Positions 55,854 to 64,000 of a stretch of DNA of 64,000 bases are shown here, piece after piece. The notes under the pieces were generated by a model. The model did not search any database. It saw nothing but the letters and a program-made list of their open reading frames with translations, and was not told the origin of the DNA. This DNA comes from Rickettsiales bacterium (GTDB lineage: Bacteria; Pseudomonadota; Alphaproteobacteria; G027485855). Each line of letters opens with the position of its first letter. Position 1 is the stretch's first letter. The translations under genes and the position numbers were made by a program. The DNA lies in contig JAIXQD010000033.1 of the NCBI GenBank assembly GCA_027485855.1, positions 1 to 64,000 on the forward strand, in the 5' to 3' direction.

Positions 55854-57128
55854 TTATAGCTTTAGATAAACGATGAATGCGCCAACAAAGGCAAGCCCAC
55901 TCAGCAGACAGGCCACCGATAGCCCCTCGCGCCGACCGCTAAAAATCAAGCAATAGGTGGCCTTCAATAGGTTGTTGCTAAAGATTGCTAATAAAACTGC
56001 AGAGGCAACAATATTTAATGGCAAATTTGCCGCAGCGCCCTGAGCCAAACTGAGCGCCAGCGGGTCAACATCTGCGATACCGACAAAAGTTGCCAAGGCC
56101 AGCACACCATTCTCGCCCCACTCTTGCTGCAGCCAACCAGAAACCACAGAAACTAACACAAACAGCAAAGAAAAGACCAGAGCAGTGCTTAGCTCTAATG
56201 GGTTGCTGGCGATTGAAGCCGGAGCATAGCCCGCTTGTGCTGTTTTCGGTTTTTGTCTTACAAAGAAAAATGCTGCCGCCATACAAAAGGTCGCCAACAG
56301 CAAAAATGATGGCCAAAGTTCTTTAGCCAAGGGCCAATTAAATACTGAAATAACCACACCGACACGGAAATACATAAGGCAAGTGGCAATGGCAATTCCG
56401 GCACGCGCACTGTGAGCCGAGGCCGGAACATGCGACATTAAACGCGCCAGCGTGACTGTCGTCGCAGTTGAAGAATAAAAGCCACCAAAAATTGCCGTTA
56501 AAATAATGCCGCGCTCAGGCGCCCAATATTTTTGAATAATATAACTACCATAAGACAAGGTACAAACCGCCAGAACCGCAAGCCACGCTTGATATGGCGT
56601 AATATTGGTCAAATGTGTTACGGGCTCGTTCGGCAGAAATGGCAGAACAATACCAACAAGCACGAGAAACTTGCCGAGCGTTATCATTTCTTCGGTAGAG
56701 ATACGCTTTGCGAAATTATGCAATCTGTCTCTGCCCGTAAGCATCAACACCACGGTGACGGTAATTGCTATAGGCAACCAGTGATTTTGCGTAATCGTTA
56801 TGGGTCCAAGCGCGTAAGCCAGCAAGGCGCAAGACGGCACAATTAAGCTTGCCGACCTTAGCTCTATCGTAGCCACTTGTTTTAAGCGGTTCACATAATA
56901 TGCGTGCAGCCATGCGCCAACCACCAACAAACCGCCTAAAGCGAGTAGCCCGTGCTGCGGCTCTAGCAGATACAACATCGCCCCAGAAAATGCGAGAAAC
57001 GGAAATGTGCGAATACCGCCTGGGCGATTGTAATTTTGCTTACTGTCATATTCTTCAAAGGCCAACCCCAAGAAAAGCGAGAGGCCCAAAAGCAGCAGAA
57101 AGCCATGCAATATTGTAACATCAGCCAT
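55854..57128 (-). CDS. MgtC/SapB-DUF4010 integral membrane protein
   Basis: The 424-residue protein has about 12 membrane segments. The N-terminal part (LGLSLFLGLAFEEYD ... RPGGIRTFPFLAFSGAML) matches the MgtC/SapB domain, and the second half, with GGFYSSTATTVTLARL and ATFVGIADVDPLALSLAQGA, is DUF4010. Proteins of this type are of unknown transport function. Tandem MgtC-DUF4010 fusions are frequent in proteobacteria. It stands alone, 41 bases upstream of the next minus-strand gene and convergent with clpA. Confidence 0.85.
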   Translation of the reverse strand: MADVTILHGFLLLLGLSLFLGLAFEEYDSKQNYNRPGGIRTFPFLAFSGAMLYLLEPQHGLLALGGLLVVGAWLHAYYVNRLKQVATIELRSASLIVPSCALLAYALGPITITQNHWLPIAITVTVVLMLTGRDRLHNFAKRISTEEMITLGKFLVLVGIVLPFLPNEPVTHLTNITPYQAWLAVLAVCTLSYGSYIIQKYWAPERGIILTAIFGGFYSSTATTVTLARLMSHVPASAHSARAGIAIATCLMYFRVGVVISVFNWPLAKELWPSFLLLATFCMAAAFFFVRQKPKTAQAGYAPASIASNPLELSTALVFSLLFVLVSVVSGWLQQEWGENGVLALATFVGIADVDPLALSLAQGAAANLPLNIVASAVLLAIFSNNLLKATYCLIFSGRREGLSVACLLSGLAFVGAFIVYLKL

Positions 57129-57169
57129 TTTATCAACCCTCGATAGCGTTAAGGCGATTTAACAAAACT

Positions 57170-57874
57170 CTAAAACCCAATACCGTCTGTATCACCTAAG
57201 TGGCGCTTCACAATTTCTGCTAGCTGCCCGTTACACGCTGTACCGATACGCGCATATTCTTCAGGACTGTCATGCAAAGAGTTGCGCCGCTGGCGCTCGG
57301 CGCGCAATTGCTCGCCTATTGCGGCAATGCGCTTGTTTAATTCTTCGTTATAGCGTTGCTGAATATGGTTTGGATTATCGCCTTGAATAACACCAATATC
57401 TTTAACGATGGCCGACAACGACTTCTGCAAGCGCAAGCGGTAGTCACGCAATAGCTTGCGATCAATTTCAATGTGTATTTCCTCGTGGGCCAAAACTTCG
57501 CGATGCGGGCAGCTTCTTCGCGGAAATTCGCGCACCACATATATAGTTGGTTTCTTGAAGCCAAAATTTAAATCAAGGCCTATCGCAGAAACACAAAACA
57601 CACCCGGCGCTACTTCGGTTGTTTGCAAACTACTTTTATTTTCCAAAACCATTTGGCTTACAGCCAAGCCCAACGGTTGATCGGGCTTTATTGCCGATAG
57701 CCACTCAATATCAGCGATGGCCTTTAGCTGCTTAAAACTTTTGTTGAAGTCATAGGTGAGGGTTTCAAAAAATATATCAACCTTTACATTTGGCTCAGGC
57801 ATCGTTGGGCACTGCGCCTGTGCCGCAAATGGCCATAGCCACAATGAAACAAATAATATTGTTAGAAGTTTCAT
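57170..57874 (-). CDS. Exported HExxH metalloprotease-like protein (DUF922-like)
   Basis: The 234-residue protein has a signal peptide (MKLLTILFVSLWLWPFAAQAQ) and an HExxH motif in REVLAHEEIHIEIDRKLL, the hallmark of zinc metalloproteases. A later Glu-rich helix may supply the third ligand. It contains four cysteines (CPT, GVFCVS, RSCPH, ACNG). Preceding text such as LDLNFGFKKPTIYVVREFPRRSC and the general length suggest the DUF922 group, but that assignment is tentative. It shares its strand with the methyltransferase gene upstream (93 bases apart) and may be independent. Confidence 0.7.
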   Translation of the reverse strand: MKLLTILFVSLWLWPFAAQAQCPTMPEPNVKVDIFFETLTYDFNKSFKQLKAIADIEWLSAIKPDQPLGLAVSQMVLENKSSLQTTEVAPGVFCVSAIGLDLNFGFKKPTIYVVREFPRRSCPHREVLAHEEIHIEIDRKLLRDYRLRLQKSLSAIVKDIGVIQGDNPNHIQQRYNEELNKRIAAIGEQLRAERQRRNSLHDSPEEYARIGTACNGQLAEIVKRHLGDTDGIGF

Positions 57875-57967
57875 TGTGCTGTGCTCAATTAGATTTTTTG
57901 GTTGCTTAAAGGTGACTACACCATAACGATTTACAAAACACCAATAAAGTATTTTGTCACTGTGCCG

Positions 57968-58903
57968 CTAATCGGCTTCGGCCTTATACATCCAGGTTAA
58001 TTCGTGTTTGTTGTGAAATAAATGTTGTAGCGTACCGCCCAAACTGTCCTTAATTTTAGCAATTATGTTAAAATCTGTTTCGCCCTGAAATTTGAAAGTA
58101 CAGATTATATTTTTTGCCCGTCCCGACTCGCGCCATTTGCTGATGTAACTCAGCATTTTATCTGGGTAGCAAATAATATCACAAAGCAACCAATCGCAAG
58201 GCGGTAAGTCTTGCGGGCTAAGCGCAAAGGCACTTTGTTGCAAAAATTCAATATTTGTCAGGGCGGCTATTTCAGGCGTGAGCTCGGCTTTATCCACACT
58301 CAGAACGCGCGCGCCCAATTTTTGACAAACCCAGCTCCACCCACCCGGAGAGGCCCCCAAATCTATGCAAAACTCACCGGCTTTAGGCCAATAACCAATA
58401 CGAGTAAAGGCCTCCCATAGCTTCAAATAAGCGCGGTTGGGCGGCGTGTGTTTATCTTCCACAAAATGAATTTCGCCATTGGGCATAGCGGCACTGCAAT
58501 GCTGTGAGAAAAGCATATTTTGTTCATCAAGCAATGTCCAAGACCCTAAAGAGGCGGTGGGCAAGGCCTTCGGAAAAACAAGTGGCTTTCCACTAACATG
58601 CGGCAGGTTTTCTTCAATCAACAACATACGTCGATGGCAGACATGCGCATATTTTGCCCAATTTCTTTGTCTGTCTCTTAAATGTTGTGCGGCCTGCTTT
58701 ATGGATAGAATTTTGCAGCTCTCTACTGCACCCCATGTATTTAAAGACCAAACGGCAGACATTGCAGGGCGAGAACAAATAAATAATCGCCCATGCTCGG
58801 ACATCAGCACGTCAGCCAGCTCATGGCGTAGCTGAGCTTCAAGTTCTGGTGCAGCCAAATAAGCCGTAGTTTCTGATGCTAAAGACATTTGTTGATAATA
58901 CAT
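57968..58903 (-). CDS. RlmM-like SAM-dependent rRNA 2'-O-methyltransferase
   Basis: The 311-residue protein has an FtsJ-type Rossmann domain: FCIDLGASPGGWSWVCQKLGARVLSVDKAEL (SAM loop), PCDWLLCDIICYP (catalytic Asp) and IICTFKFQGETDF (catalytic Lys). RlmM methylates 23S rRNA C2498, and the N-terminal region (about residues 1-160) may bind RNA. Relatives are slightly longer, so the exact target is not sure. ATG 58903 is preceded by AAGGG. It diverges from the bfd gene across a 106-base region that holds an iron-box. Confidence 0.83.
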   Translation of the reverse strand: MYYQQMSLASETTAYLAAPELEAQLRHELADVLMSEHGRLFICSRPAMSAVWSLNTWGAVESCKILSIKQAAQHLRDRQRNWAKYAHVCHRRMLLIEENLPHVSGKPLVFPKALPTASLGSWTLLDEQNMLFSQHCSAAMPNGEIHFVEDKHTPPNRAYLKLWEAFTRIGYWPKAGEFCIDLGASPGGWSWVCQKLGARVLSVDKAELTPEIAALTNIEFLQQSAFALSPQDLPPCDWLLCDIICYPDKMLSYISKWRESGRAKNIICTFKFQGETDFNIIAKIKDSLGGTLQHLFHNKHELTWMYKAEAD

Positions 58904-58948
58904 AGCCCTTCATAAATTATCTAATAAAATCAATGGATAATTTTGCTG

Positions 58949-58978
58949 TTGACAATCATTCTCAATAAAAGTTAGGCT
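58949..58978 (+). promoter_or_regulatory. Iron-box (Fur-like) palindrome overlapping the bfd promoter
   Basis: TTGACAATCATTCTCAA (58949-58965) is a near-perfect palindrome: TTGAxAAT-N-ATTCTCAA with one mismatch. It resembles the Fur-family box. Its TTGACA serves as a -35, with TAGGCT at 58973-58978 18 bases later as a -10. Binding under iron repletion would block the promoter, matching the ferredoxin gene downstream. Confidence 0.65.
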
Positions 58979-59009
58979 ATGTTTACCACCCCAACAGGGA
59001 AATAATAGC

Positions 59010-59252
59010 ATGTATGTATGTAACTGTAACGGTGTTCGCGAAAAAACGGTAGACGAAGCAATTCGTAACGGTGCTGACACATTTGCAAAGGTTCATAAAC
59101 ATTGCGGAACCAAGCCCCAATGTGGTGGTTGCTTAAGCGAGATTGAGCTAAAAATCAAACTGGCAAAACACAACAACGCCAGCGAGCAAAACAATTCGCG
59201 CAGCATCCGCAAGAAGCAAGACCAAAAACCAATTGCAAACCACCCAAACTAA
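59010..59252 (+). CDS. bfd: Bacterioferritin-associated ferredoxin (2Fe-2S)
   Basis: The 80-residue protein has the Bfd cysteine pattern MYVCNCNGV ... HCGTKPQCGGCLSEI, which binds one [2Fe-2S] cluster and reduces bacterioferritin to release iron. The ~25 residues after the domain are polar and low in complexity (NNASEQNNSRSIRKKQDQ), slightly longer than usual. AGGGA lies 10 bases before ATG. An iron-box overlaps its promoter. No bacterioferritin gene is in the window. Confidence 0.9.
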   Translation: MYVCNCNGVREKTVDEAIRNGADTFAKVHKHCGTKPQCGGCLSEIELKIKLAKHNNASEQNNSRSIRKKQDQKPIANHPN

Positions 59253-59328
59253 GCCCGTCTAAACTGGGGCTCTGCTAAATAATCTTTATGGTGGTTGACA
59301 AGGATGCAGAAAAAGCCATTCTGGCTTT

Positions 59329-60741
59329 ATGTCAAAGTCAAAATCTAAAAACCAACCGCAATCAAACAAAAAAATGCCGAACAAAAAGCTGCTGGATCTT
59401 CCGGCCGACCTTACGTCGCTTGAAGTTCTCCTGCCTGACAGCTGCGGCATTTTACGCGGTAAAAAACTTCCGGCCAAAAGTGCGGCGAAAGCCCTCTTAG
59501 GTGAAATTACCTTTCCTGGCTCTATTTATTGTATGGATATTACGGGCGAGACCATCGCGAGCGCAGGCTTAGTTTGGGATGATGGCGACGCCGACTACCC
59601 TTGCCTGCCCGTTAATGGAACTTTAGTGCCCATCCCATGGGCAAAAGATGCAAGCTATCAACTGCTCTTAGAAATGCATGGCAATAATGGCCAAGCTTTT
59701 TTTGCATCACCACGACAAATACTGCGCCAACAACTGGAAAAATTTAAGCACTTAAAGTTACGGCCTGTTGCAGCCATTGAGCTTGAGTTTTATTTTACCT
59801 CGCGCCAATGGGGTGGCAATGTCCCACCTTGCGCACCAAACCGACCCGGGCGCGCATCGACACTTGGCCAAACACACCCATACGACCTCACCGTACTGCA
59901 AGACTTTTCGGAAATCATCGATGATATAATGGCTGCTTGCAAAGCTCAAAACTTGCCGGCCGATTCTGCTTTAGCCGAATATTCGCAAGGCCAGTTTGAA
60001 ATCAACCTGCGCCACAGCGATGACCTTTTGAGTGTGGCCGATCAAGCCGTGCTGTTTAAACGAACCGTGAAAGCGATTGCTGCACGCCACAACTTAGACG
60101 CCACCTTTATGCCCAAGCCTTATGCCGAGCATGCGGGCAGCGGCTTACATGTTCACCTCAGTTTATATGATGCGAAGGGCCTGAATATTTTTTCGCATCC
60201 CACTAACCCAGAGCGACTGACCGGCAGCACACAATTAAACTATGCCATTGGTGGCTTATTAAAAACCATGCCCGACGCTCTGGCTATTTTTGCACAAAGT
60301 GCCAATGCGTACCGGCGCTTTAAGCCACTTTCTTATGCGCCCCTCACAGCCTCGTGGTCACCCAATAATCGTACAACGGCCATCCGCATTCCACCGGGCA
60401 AAGCCGCAGACCGACGCATTGAACACCGACTTTCAGGCGCTGATGCAAACCCATATCTGACACTCGCTGCCATATTGGCCGGCATACATCATGGCATAAC
60501 TAAAAAAATTAAAGCCCCACCTGCGGTAGAAGGTAATGCCTATCGCCAGACCAGCACTGATGCGCAAATGCCAGCAACTTGGCAGGCGGCCCTCGCGCAA
60601 TTTTCAGCAAGCGAATGGGCAAAAGAATATTTTGGCGAGCGCTTCAGGCATGTCTTTGGCGCGACAAAATTAGCAGAATGTGAAAAGTTCAACTCGCACA
60701 TTACTAGCTTAGAATATGATTGGTATTTGCGCCAAGCCTGA
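59329..60741 (+). CDS. puuA: Gamma-glutamylputrescine synthetase (PuuA-like glutamine synthetase)
   Basis: The 470-residue protein is a glutamine-synthetase family enzyme without a deaminase domain. Key blocks are AAIELEFYF, ALAEYSQGQFEINL, GSGLHVHLSL and NRTTAIRIPPG; glutamate and metal ligands are present. The genomic link to a PuuB-type oxidase (same operon) and to potFGHI in the same window favours gamma-glutamylputrescine synthetase over nitrogen assimilation. The start at 59329 lacks a clear ribosome site; Met at 59374 is an alternative. It is followed by PAP2 and puuB genes within 18 and 6 bases. Confidence 0.88.
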   Translation: MSKSKSKNQPQSNKKMPNKKLLDLPADLTSLEVLLPDSCGILRGKKLPAKSAAKALLGEITFPGSIYCMDITGETIASAGLVWDDGDADYPCLPVNGTLVPIPWAKDASYQLLLEMHGNNGQAFFASPRQILRQQLEKFKHLKLRPVAAIELEFYFTSRQWGGNVPPCAPNRPGRASTLGQTHPYDLTVLQDFSEIIDDIMAACKAQNLPADSALAEYSQGQFEINLRHSDDLLSVADQAVLFKRTVKAIAARHNLDATFMPKPYAEHAGSGLHVHLSLYDAKGLNIFSHPTNPERLTGSTQLNYAIGGLLKTMPDALAIFAQSANAYRRFKPLSYAPLTASWSPNNRTTAIRIPPGKAADRRIEHRLSGADANPYLTLAAILAGIHHGITKKIKAPPAVEGNAYRQTSTDAQMPATWQAALAQFSASEWAKEYFGERFRHVFGATKLAECEKFNSHITSLEYDWYLRQA

Positions 60742-60759
60742 GAAAATTTTAGAGAAGCT

Positions 60760-61467
60760 ATGCAAAAAAATGCCACATTTATTGCCGTTCTGTCCAGTGC
60801 TTTTCTGCTGCTTCTGGTTGTATGGCCCACGCCAGATTTGTGGAGTAGCGGATTATTCTATGAGCCGCTAACCGGCTTTTGGTTGGCAAAAACCTGGCCA
60901 ATGATTGTCTGGCACGAAGCCGTGCAAATGGGCGCGCGCGTTTTTGGGGCAGTGTGCTTATTGGCCGCCCTCTTCACCTGGTGGCGCAAAAAAACTCTCT
61001 TTGGGCTTGGCCCCAAGCCGTGGCTGTTTTTGCTTGTTGGATTATTATTGGCCCCGGGCTTATTAGCCAATACAGTTCTTAAAGACCAGTGGGACAGAGC
61101 GCGCCCGCATCAAACCATTAATTTTGGCGGCATGCAGCCTTATAAACCACCGCTCATCCCAACCGACACATGCGAGCGCAATTGCTCGTTTGTTTCAGGT
61201 GATGCATCGCTTGGGTTTTTTATGCATATCTTAGCTTATGTTGTCGCAACAAGATGGGCGCGGCGTACATTTTGGCTGGCCGTTGGCTTTGGCGGCCTTT
61301 GTGGCCTAAACCGAATTGCTATGGGCGCTCACTTTTTTAGCGATGTTGTTTTTGCGGCCTTTTTTATGTTTTTGGCTGTGGGCCTGCTGCATTTAGTTTT
61401 TTTTGGTCGAGCAGCAACCCTGGCGCGCTGGAAAATAATTTTGCCCCACCTTACAACCAAAAGCTGA
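60760..61467 (+). CDS. PAP2-family membrane phosphatase
   Basis: The 235-residue protein has about five membrane helices and the acid phosphatase signature KDQWDRARP, CSFVSGDAS, and RIAMGAHFFSDV. The usual SGH of motif 2 is SGD here, which replaces a catalytic-region His by Asp; the nucleophilic His in motif 3 is kept. PAP2 enzymes dephosphorylate lipid phosphates or diphosphates. It lies inside the puuA-puuB operon, where its role is unclear. The possible motif change is discussed in the findings. Confidence 0.85.
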   Translation: MQKNATFIAVLSSAFLLLLVVWPTPDLWSSGLFYEPLTGFWLAKTWPMIVWHEAVQMGARVFGAVCLLAALFTWWRKKTLFGLGPKPWLFLLVGLLLAPGLLANTVLKDQWDRARPHQTINFGGMQPYKPPLIPTDTCERNCSFVSGDASLGFFMHILAYVVATRWARRTFWLAVGFGGLCGLNRIAMGAHFFSDVVFAAFFMFLAVGLLHLVFFGRAATLARWKIILPHLTTKS

Positions 61468-61473
61468 TTCACC

Positions 61474-62742
61474 ATGCAAACGCCGCAAACATGGTATCAA
61501 GCAACAGCCCATAGCCGGGGCGATAGACCGCCGCTTACTGAGCATATTCATGCCGATATTGTGGTAATAGGCGCTGGGCTAACTGGTGTTTCAGCAGCGC
61601 TCACCTTAGCAGAAAAAGGCTACAAAGTTGTATTATTAGAGCGCCACTATATTGGCTATGGCGCGTCAGGCCGCAATGGTGGGCATATCTGCACAGGCTA
61701 TACACATAGTCAAAAACACATCGCCGCACAAACGGGCCCCTCTTTAGCAAAAGAGCTTTGGCACTTAAGCGAAGAAGCCAAGCAGCTCATTCGCCAAAGA
61801 ACTGAGCATTATAAAATTAACTGCGATTTGCGCTGGGGCTATGTCTATGCGGCGCTCAAATCCAGACATTTAAAAGATGCCGACACCATGTTGGCTGAAT
61901 GGAATAAATATAACTACCACCATGGGCAGGCGCTCTCTTCGAGCCAAATATCAAACTATGTGAATTCGGATATTTATTTGGGCGGCCTTCTCGATAATGG
62001 CGGCGGACAGATTCATAGTTTGAATTATCTTTTAGGCATGGCCGAAGCCGCCGAATCTCTTGGCGCAAAAATTTATGGCGATAGTGGCGTTATTTCTATC
62101 GATGAGACACCGTCCACCGTAACCGTAAAAACTGCGCATGGTTGTGTTTCAGCAAAACATGCCATTTTGGCCGGCAATGCTTTATTGGGCCGCTTAGTGC
62201 CCGAGTTAAAGCACCGAATAATGCCCGTTGCCACAGCTGTTATTACGACGAACAGCCTATCGGACCAGGCAATACGCGAACTATTACCGGCGAATATGCC
62301 TATTGCCGATATGAATTTTATTTTGACCTATTTTAGAGCTACGCCCGATAATCGTATCTTGCTGGGCGGCGGCGCCAGTTATGCAAATTTGCAGACCTCT
62401 TACGATTTTACCCGCCTTGAACATCAATTGCGTAGAATTTTTCCGCAAACAACCCTGTTAAAGACTGAATATCACTGGCACGGGCTCCTTGACATAACTG
62501 TAAGCCGACTACCCCATATTGGAAAAATCGGCCGCAACCTTTATTTTGCACAAGGTTTTTCAGGCCAAGGTGTGTCGCTGACCGGAATTACTGGACATTC
62601 TTTGGCGCTGGCAATTGCCGGACAATCAGAGAAAATGGACATATTTTCTAAGCTGAAACATTGGCCATTTCCGGGTGGCCCACTACGCACCCCTGTTCTT
62701 GCCGCTTACATGCTATGGGCAAGGTTAAAAGACTGGCTTTAA
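61474..62742 (+). CDS. puuB: FAD-dependent gamma-glutamylputrescine oxidase (PuuB-like)
   Basis: The 422-residue flavoprotein has the dinucleotide motif DIVVIGAGLTGVSAALTLAEKGYKVVLLE, then YGASGRNGGHICTGY, the typical PuuB-type block, and GFSGQGVSLTGITGHSLA near the C-terminus. It would oxidise gamma-glutamylputrescine to the aldehyde with H2O2 and ammonia. D-amino-acid or glycine oxidases share the fold, but the operon with puuA supports the pathway. It starts 6 bases after the PAP2 stop. Confidence 0.87.
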   Translation: MQTPQTWYQATAHSRGDRPPLTEHIHADIVVIGAGLTGVSAALTLAEKGYKVVLLERHYIGYGASGRNGGHICTGYTHSQKHIAAQTGPSLAKELWHLSEEAKQLIRQRTEHYKINCDLRWGYVYAALKSRHLKDADTMLAEWNKYNYHHGQALSSSQISNYVNSDIYLGGLLDNGGGQIHSLNYLLGMAEAAESLGAKIYGDSGVISIDETPSTVTVKTAHGCVSAKHAILAGNALLGRLVPELKHRIMPVATAVITTNSLSDQAIRELLPANMPIADMNFILTYFRATPDNRILLGGGASYANLQTSYDFTRLEHQLRRIFPQTTLLKTEYHWHGLLDITVSRLPHIGKIGRNLYFAQGFSGQGVSLTGITGHSLALAIAGQSEKMDIFSKLKHWPFPGGPLRTPVLAAYMLWARLKDWL

Positions 62743-62962
62743 ACGAACGGCTCGAAACCAAAGCCCCGAAACTATCGGCCTGTAACATTTCAGCCACTTT
62801 TTACACTTCCAAGACATGATTAACTTGTTATTCTTCAATACGATAGATAGACTAATGTTGAAAAAATTGGGCACCCTGCAATTAGGGGGTCTGTTTCTTG
62901 CGTTGTTTTAGTTTTTTGCATCAAACGGCTTTCTGAGAGTTTGTTTAGAGACGGAGTTTAGC

Positions 62963-64000
62963 ATGAGCATTTTTCGGCACCTCACAGCCTGCGCAGCACT
63001 TGTTGTGGCACTGGCCTGCGCTACACCTGCTAACGCACAAAACACCAACTCGACATCTACTGCAAAAACCACACGCAATGCTAACAACACCCCAACCCTA
63101 AGCGCCGCCAGCGGCACAGCGGTAAGTCAGCGCGTGGAACAGCTGAGACAAGATTTAAACAGCTTACGCGCCTCCGTGCTTGCCCAAAATGACGAATATC
63201 AAGCCCTGCGCGGCAGCGGGTCTGCAAGCGCTGTGCAATATCATAGCTCTGTTGCTGCTATTACGGCCCGTTTGCAACAGGGCACAACGCCCGGTAACCC
63301 CATTTTGCTGCGTCAATGGGATGAGGCTCAGGGCAATCTTGATCTGGTCAATACCAGCATTTCACGGCTTAATAACCTCTCGGCTGAAGTGGCCGCCAAT
63401 GGCTCGCTTTCAGGCTATTTGCTTGAGTCGGTCAAAGCCGCATTTCTGCTCTCGGGCGCCGTTGACGAAGACCATGAGCAACTCAAAATTCTGCAGGATG
63501 CCACAGCGCAAACCATCATCCTGATCGAGAGTATGCGCAACGATATCAGCAAAGACCTGCTACGCCTGACCAATTACTGGACAAGCGAGCGCAGTAATTT
63601 GCAAACACTCTCTTTTGCTATCAACAAGGGCGAGATGCTGGGCAACAGCCTGCAAAACCGGCCACTGGTTGTAATGCCACAACCTCTGCCCGCGCTTGAC
63701 GCCGCTATCGTACCTGTCTCCAGCCAATCACTGACACAGCCAGCAAATGCATCCGTACCACCACTGCCACCTGTTAACCTCACACAGCCCGCGCCACAGC
63801 CAGCTGGCCTATCAGGCAATCAAGCTGTTGAGGGGCGGTTGCTGGTGTTAATTCGCTTTAATCAGCCTGTTGTCGATTATGAGCAACGGCTTTACGGCGC
63901 GGTCAGCGGCATCATTGATCAAATGCCCAACACGCTCTTCACCATTGTTGCGGTATCGCCCACAGGTGGCGACCCCACGCAAATTGCCTCTAGCACAGCT
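62963..64000 (+). CDS. Exported coiled-coil protein, right part cut by window edge
   Basis: An open frame of 346 codons starts at ATG 62963, with GGAG 7 bases upstream, and continues past the window end. Signal peptide: FRHLTACAALVVALACATPANAQ. Next comes a Ser/Thr/Asn-rich stretch, then a coiled coil (~residues 50-75, RVEQLRQDLNSLRASVLAQNDEY), further long helices (~90-215), and a proline-rich linker (~225-280, many PxP). The last visible part (EGRLLVLIRFNQPVVDYEQRLYGAVSGIIDQ and NTLFTIVAVSP) begins a compact domain. A periplasmic role is likely; no named family is recognised. The 220 bases upstream hold no other gene. Confidence 0.8.
   Translation, partial: MSIFRHLTACAALVVALACATPANAQNTNSTSTAKTTRNANNTPTLSAASGTAVSQRVEQLRQDLNSLRASVLAQNDEYQALRGSGSASAVQYHSSVAAITARLQQGTTPGNPILLRQWDEAQGNLDLVNTSISRLNNLSAEVAANGSLSGYLLESVKAAFLLSGAVDEDHEQLKILQDATAQTIILIESMRNDISKDLLRLTNYWTSERSNLQTLSFAINKGEMLGNSLQNRPLVVMPQPLPALDAAIVPVSSQSLTQPANASVPPLPPVNLTQPAPQPAGLSGNQAVEGRLLVLIRFNQPVVDYEQRLYGAVSGIIDQMPNTLFTIVAVSPTGGDPTQIASSTA

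Noticed and set aside
63574..63819. Minus-strand frame near the right edge
   Set aside because: It is antisense to the proline-rich linker of the exported coiled-coil gene; no ribosome site or domain.

Overview
The window is chromosomal DNA from an alphaproteobacterium of moderate GC content (by eye, mid-40s percent). Lineage clues are a DivK cell-cycle regulator, an EipB/DUF1849 envelope protein, a DUF2336 protein, a ClpS-ClpA pair, a PBP1A gene followed directly by a frameshift-controlled prfB, and one tRNA-Pro(CGG). I see no integrase, transposase, CRISPR array or phage module. The species cannot be named from the sequence.

Layout. 1-7819 (minus): most of a giant two-partner-secretion adhesin with about nine 137-143-residue repeats, running off the left edge. 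8222-11923: TerC-like membrane protein, RluA-type pseudouridine synthase, a structured intergenic element, tRNA-Pro, uppP and a DUF2336 protein. 11980-18360 (minus): putrescine-type ABC transporter (potFGHI) with an alpha/beta hydrolase and a class III aminotransferase. 18408-20858 (minus): AmpD-like amidase, DjlA-like co-chaperone and a Tat-exported Amidase_3. 20991-26171: CobW/WD40 pair, GGDEF protein, EipB, DivK and prfB with its programmed +1 frameshift. 26183-30430: PBP1A and a long-chain acyl-CoA ligase. 30449-37006 (minus): DUF1302-DUF1329-YCF48-RND envelope operon.

37163-48225 (minus) is the part of the window I understand least: a 2040-residue ankyrin protein, a 445-residue ankyrin protein and two coiled-coil proteins of 532 and 570 residues. 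No paralogue or known family is recognisable for the non-ankyrin parts, a strong hairpin separates the last two genes, and those two proteins share a C-terminal TIGG motif. This is the best candidate for an undescribed multi-protein system.

48458-51685 (plus): galU, an unknown exported protein and a phosphomannomutase, all likely linked to polysaccharide precursors. 51727-58903: SPOR-tailed D-Ala-D-Ala carboxypeptidase, clpS-clpA, an MgtC/DUF4010 membrane protein, an exported HExxH protein and an RlmM-like methyltransferase. 58949-62742: an iron-box-controlled bacterioferritin-associated ferredoxin and a puuA-PAP2-puuB operon, which with potFGHI and the aminotransferase suggests the cell imports and catabolises putrescine. 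The right edge cuts an exported coiled-coil protein.

Several starts differ from the longest reading frame: potI, potG, potF, djlA, amidase_3, cobW, eipB, divK, prfB, dacA and clpA. In most of these a Shine-Dalgarno sequence, a signal peptide or an ATGA overlap decides the start.
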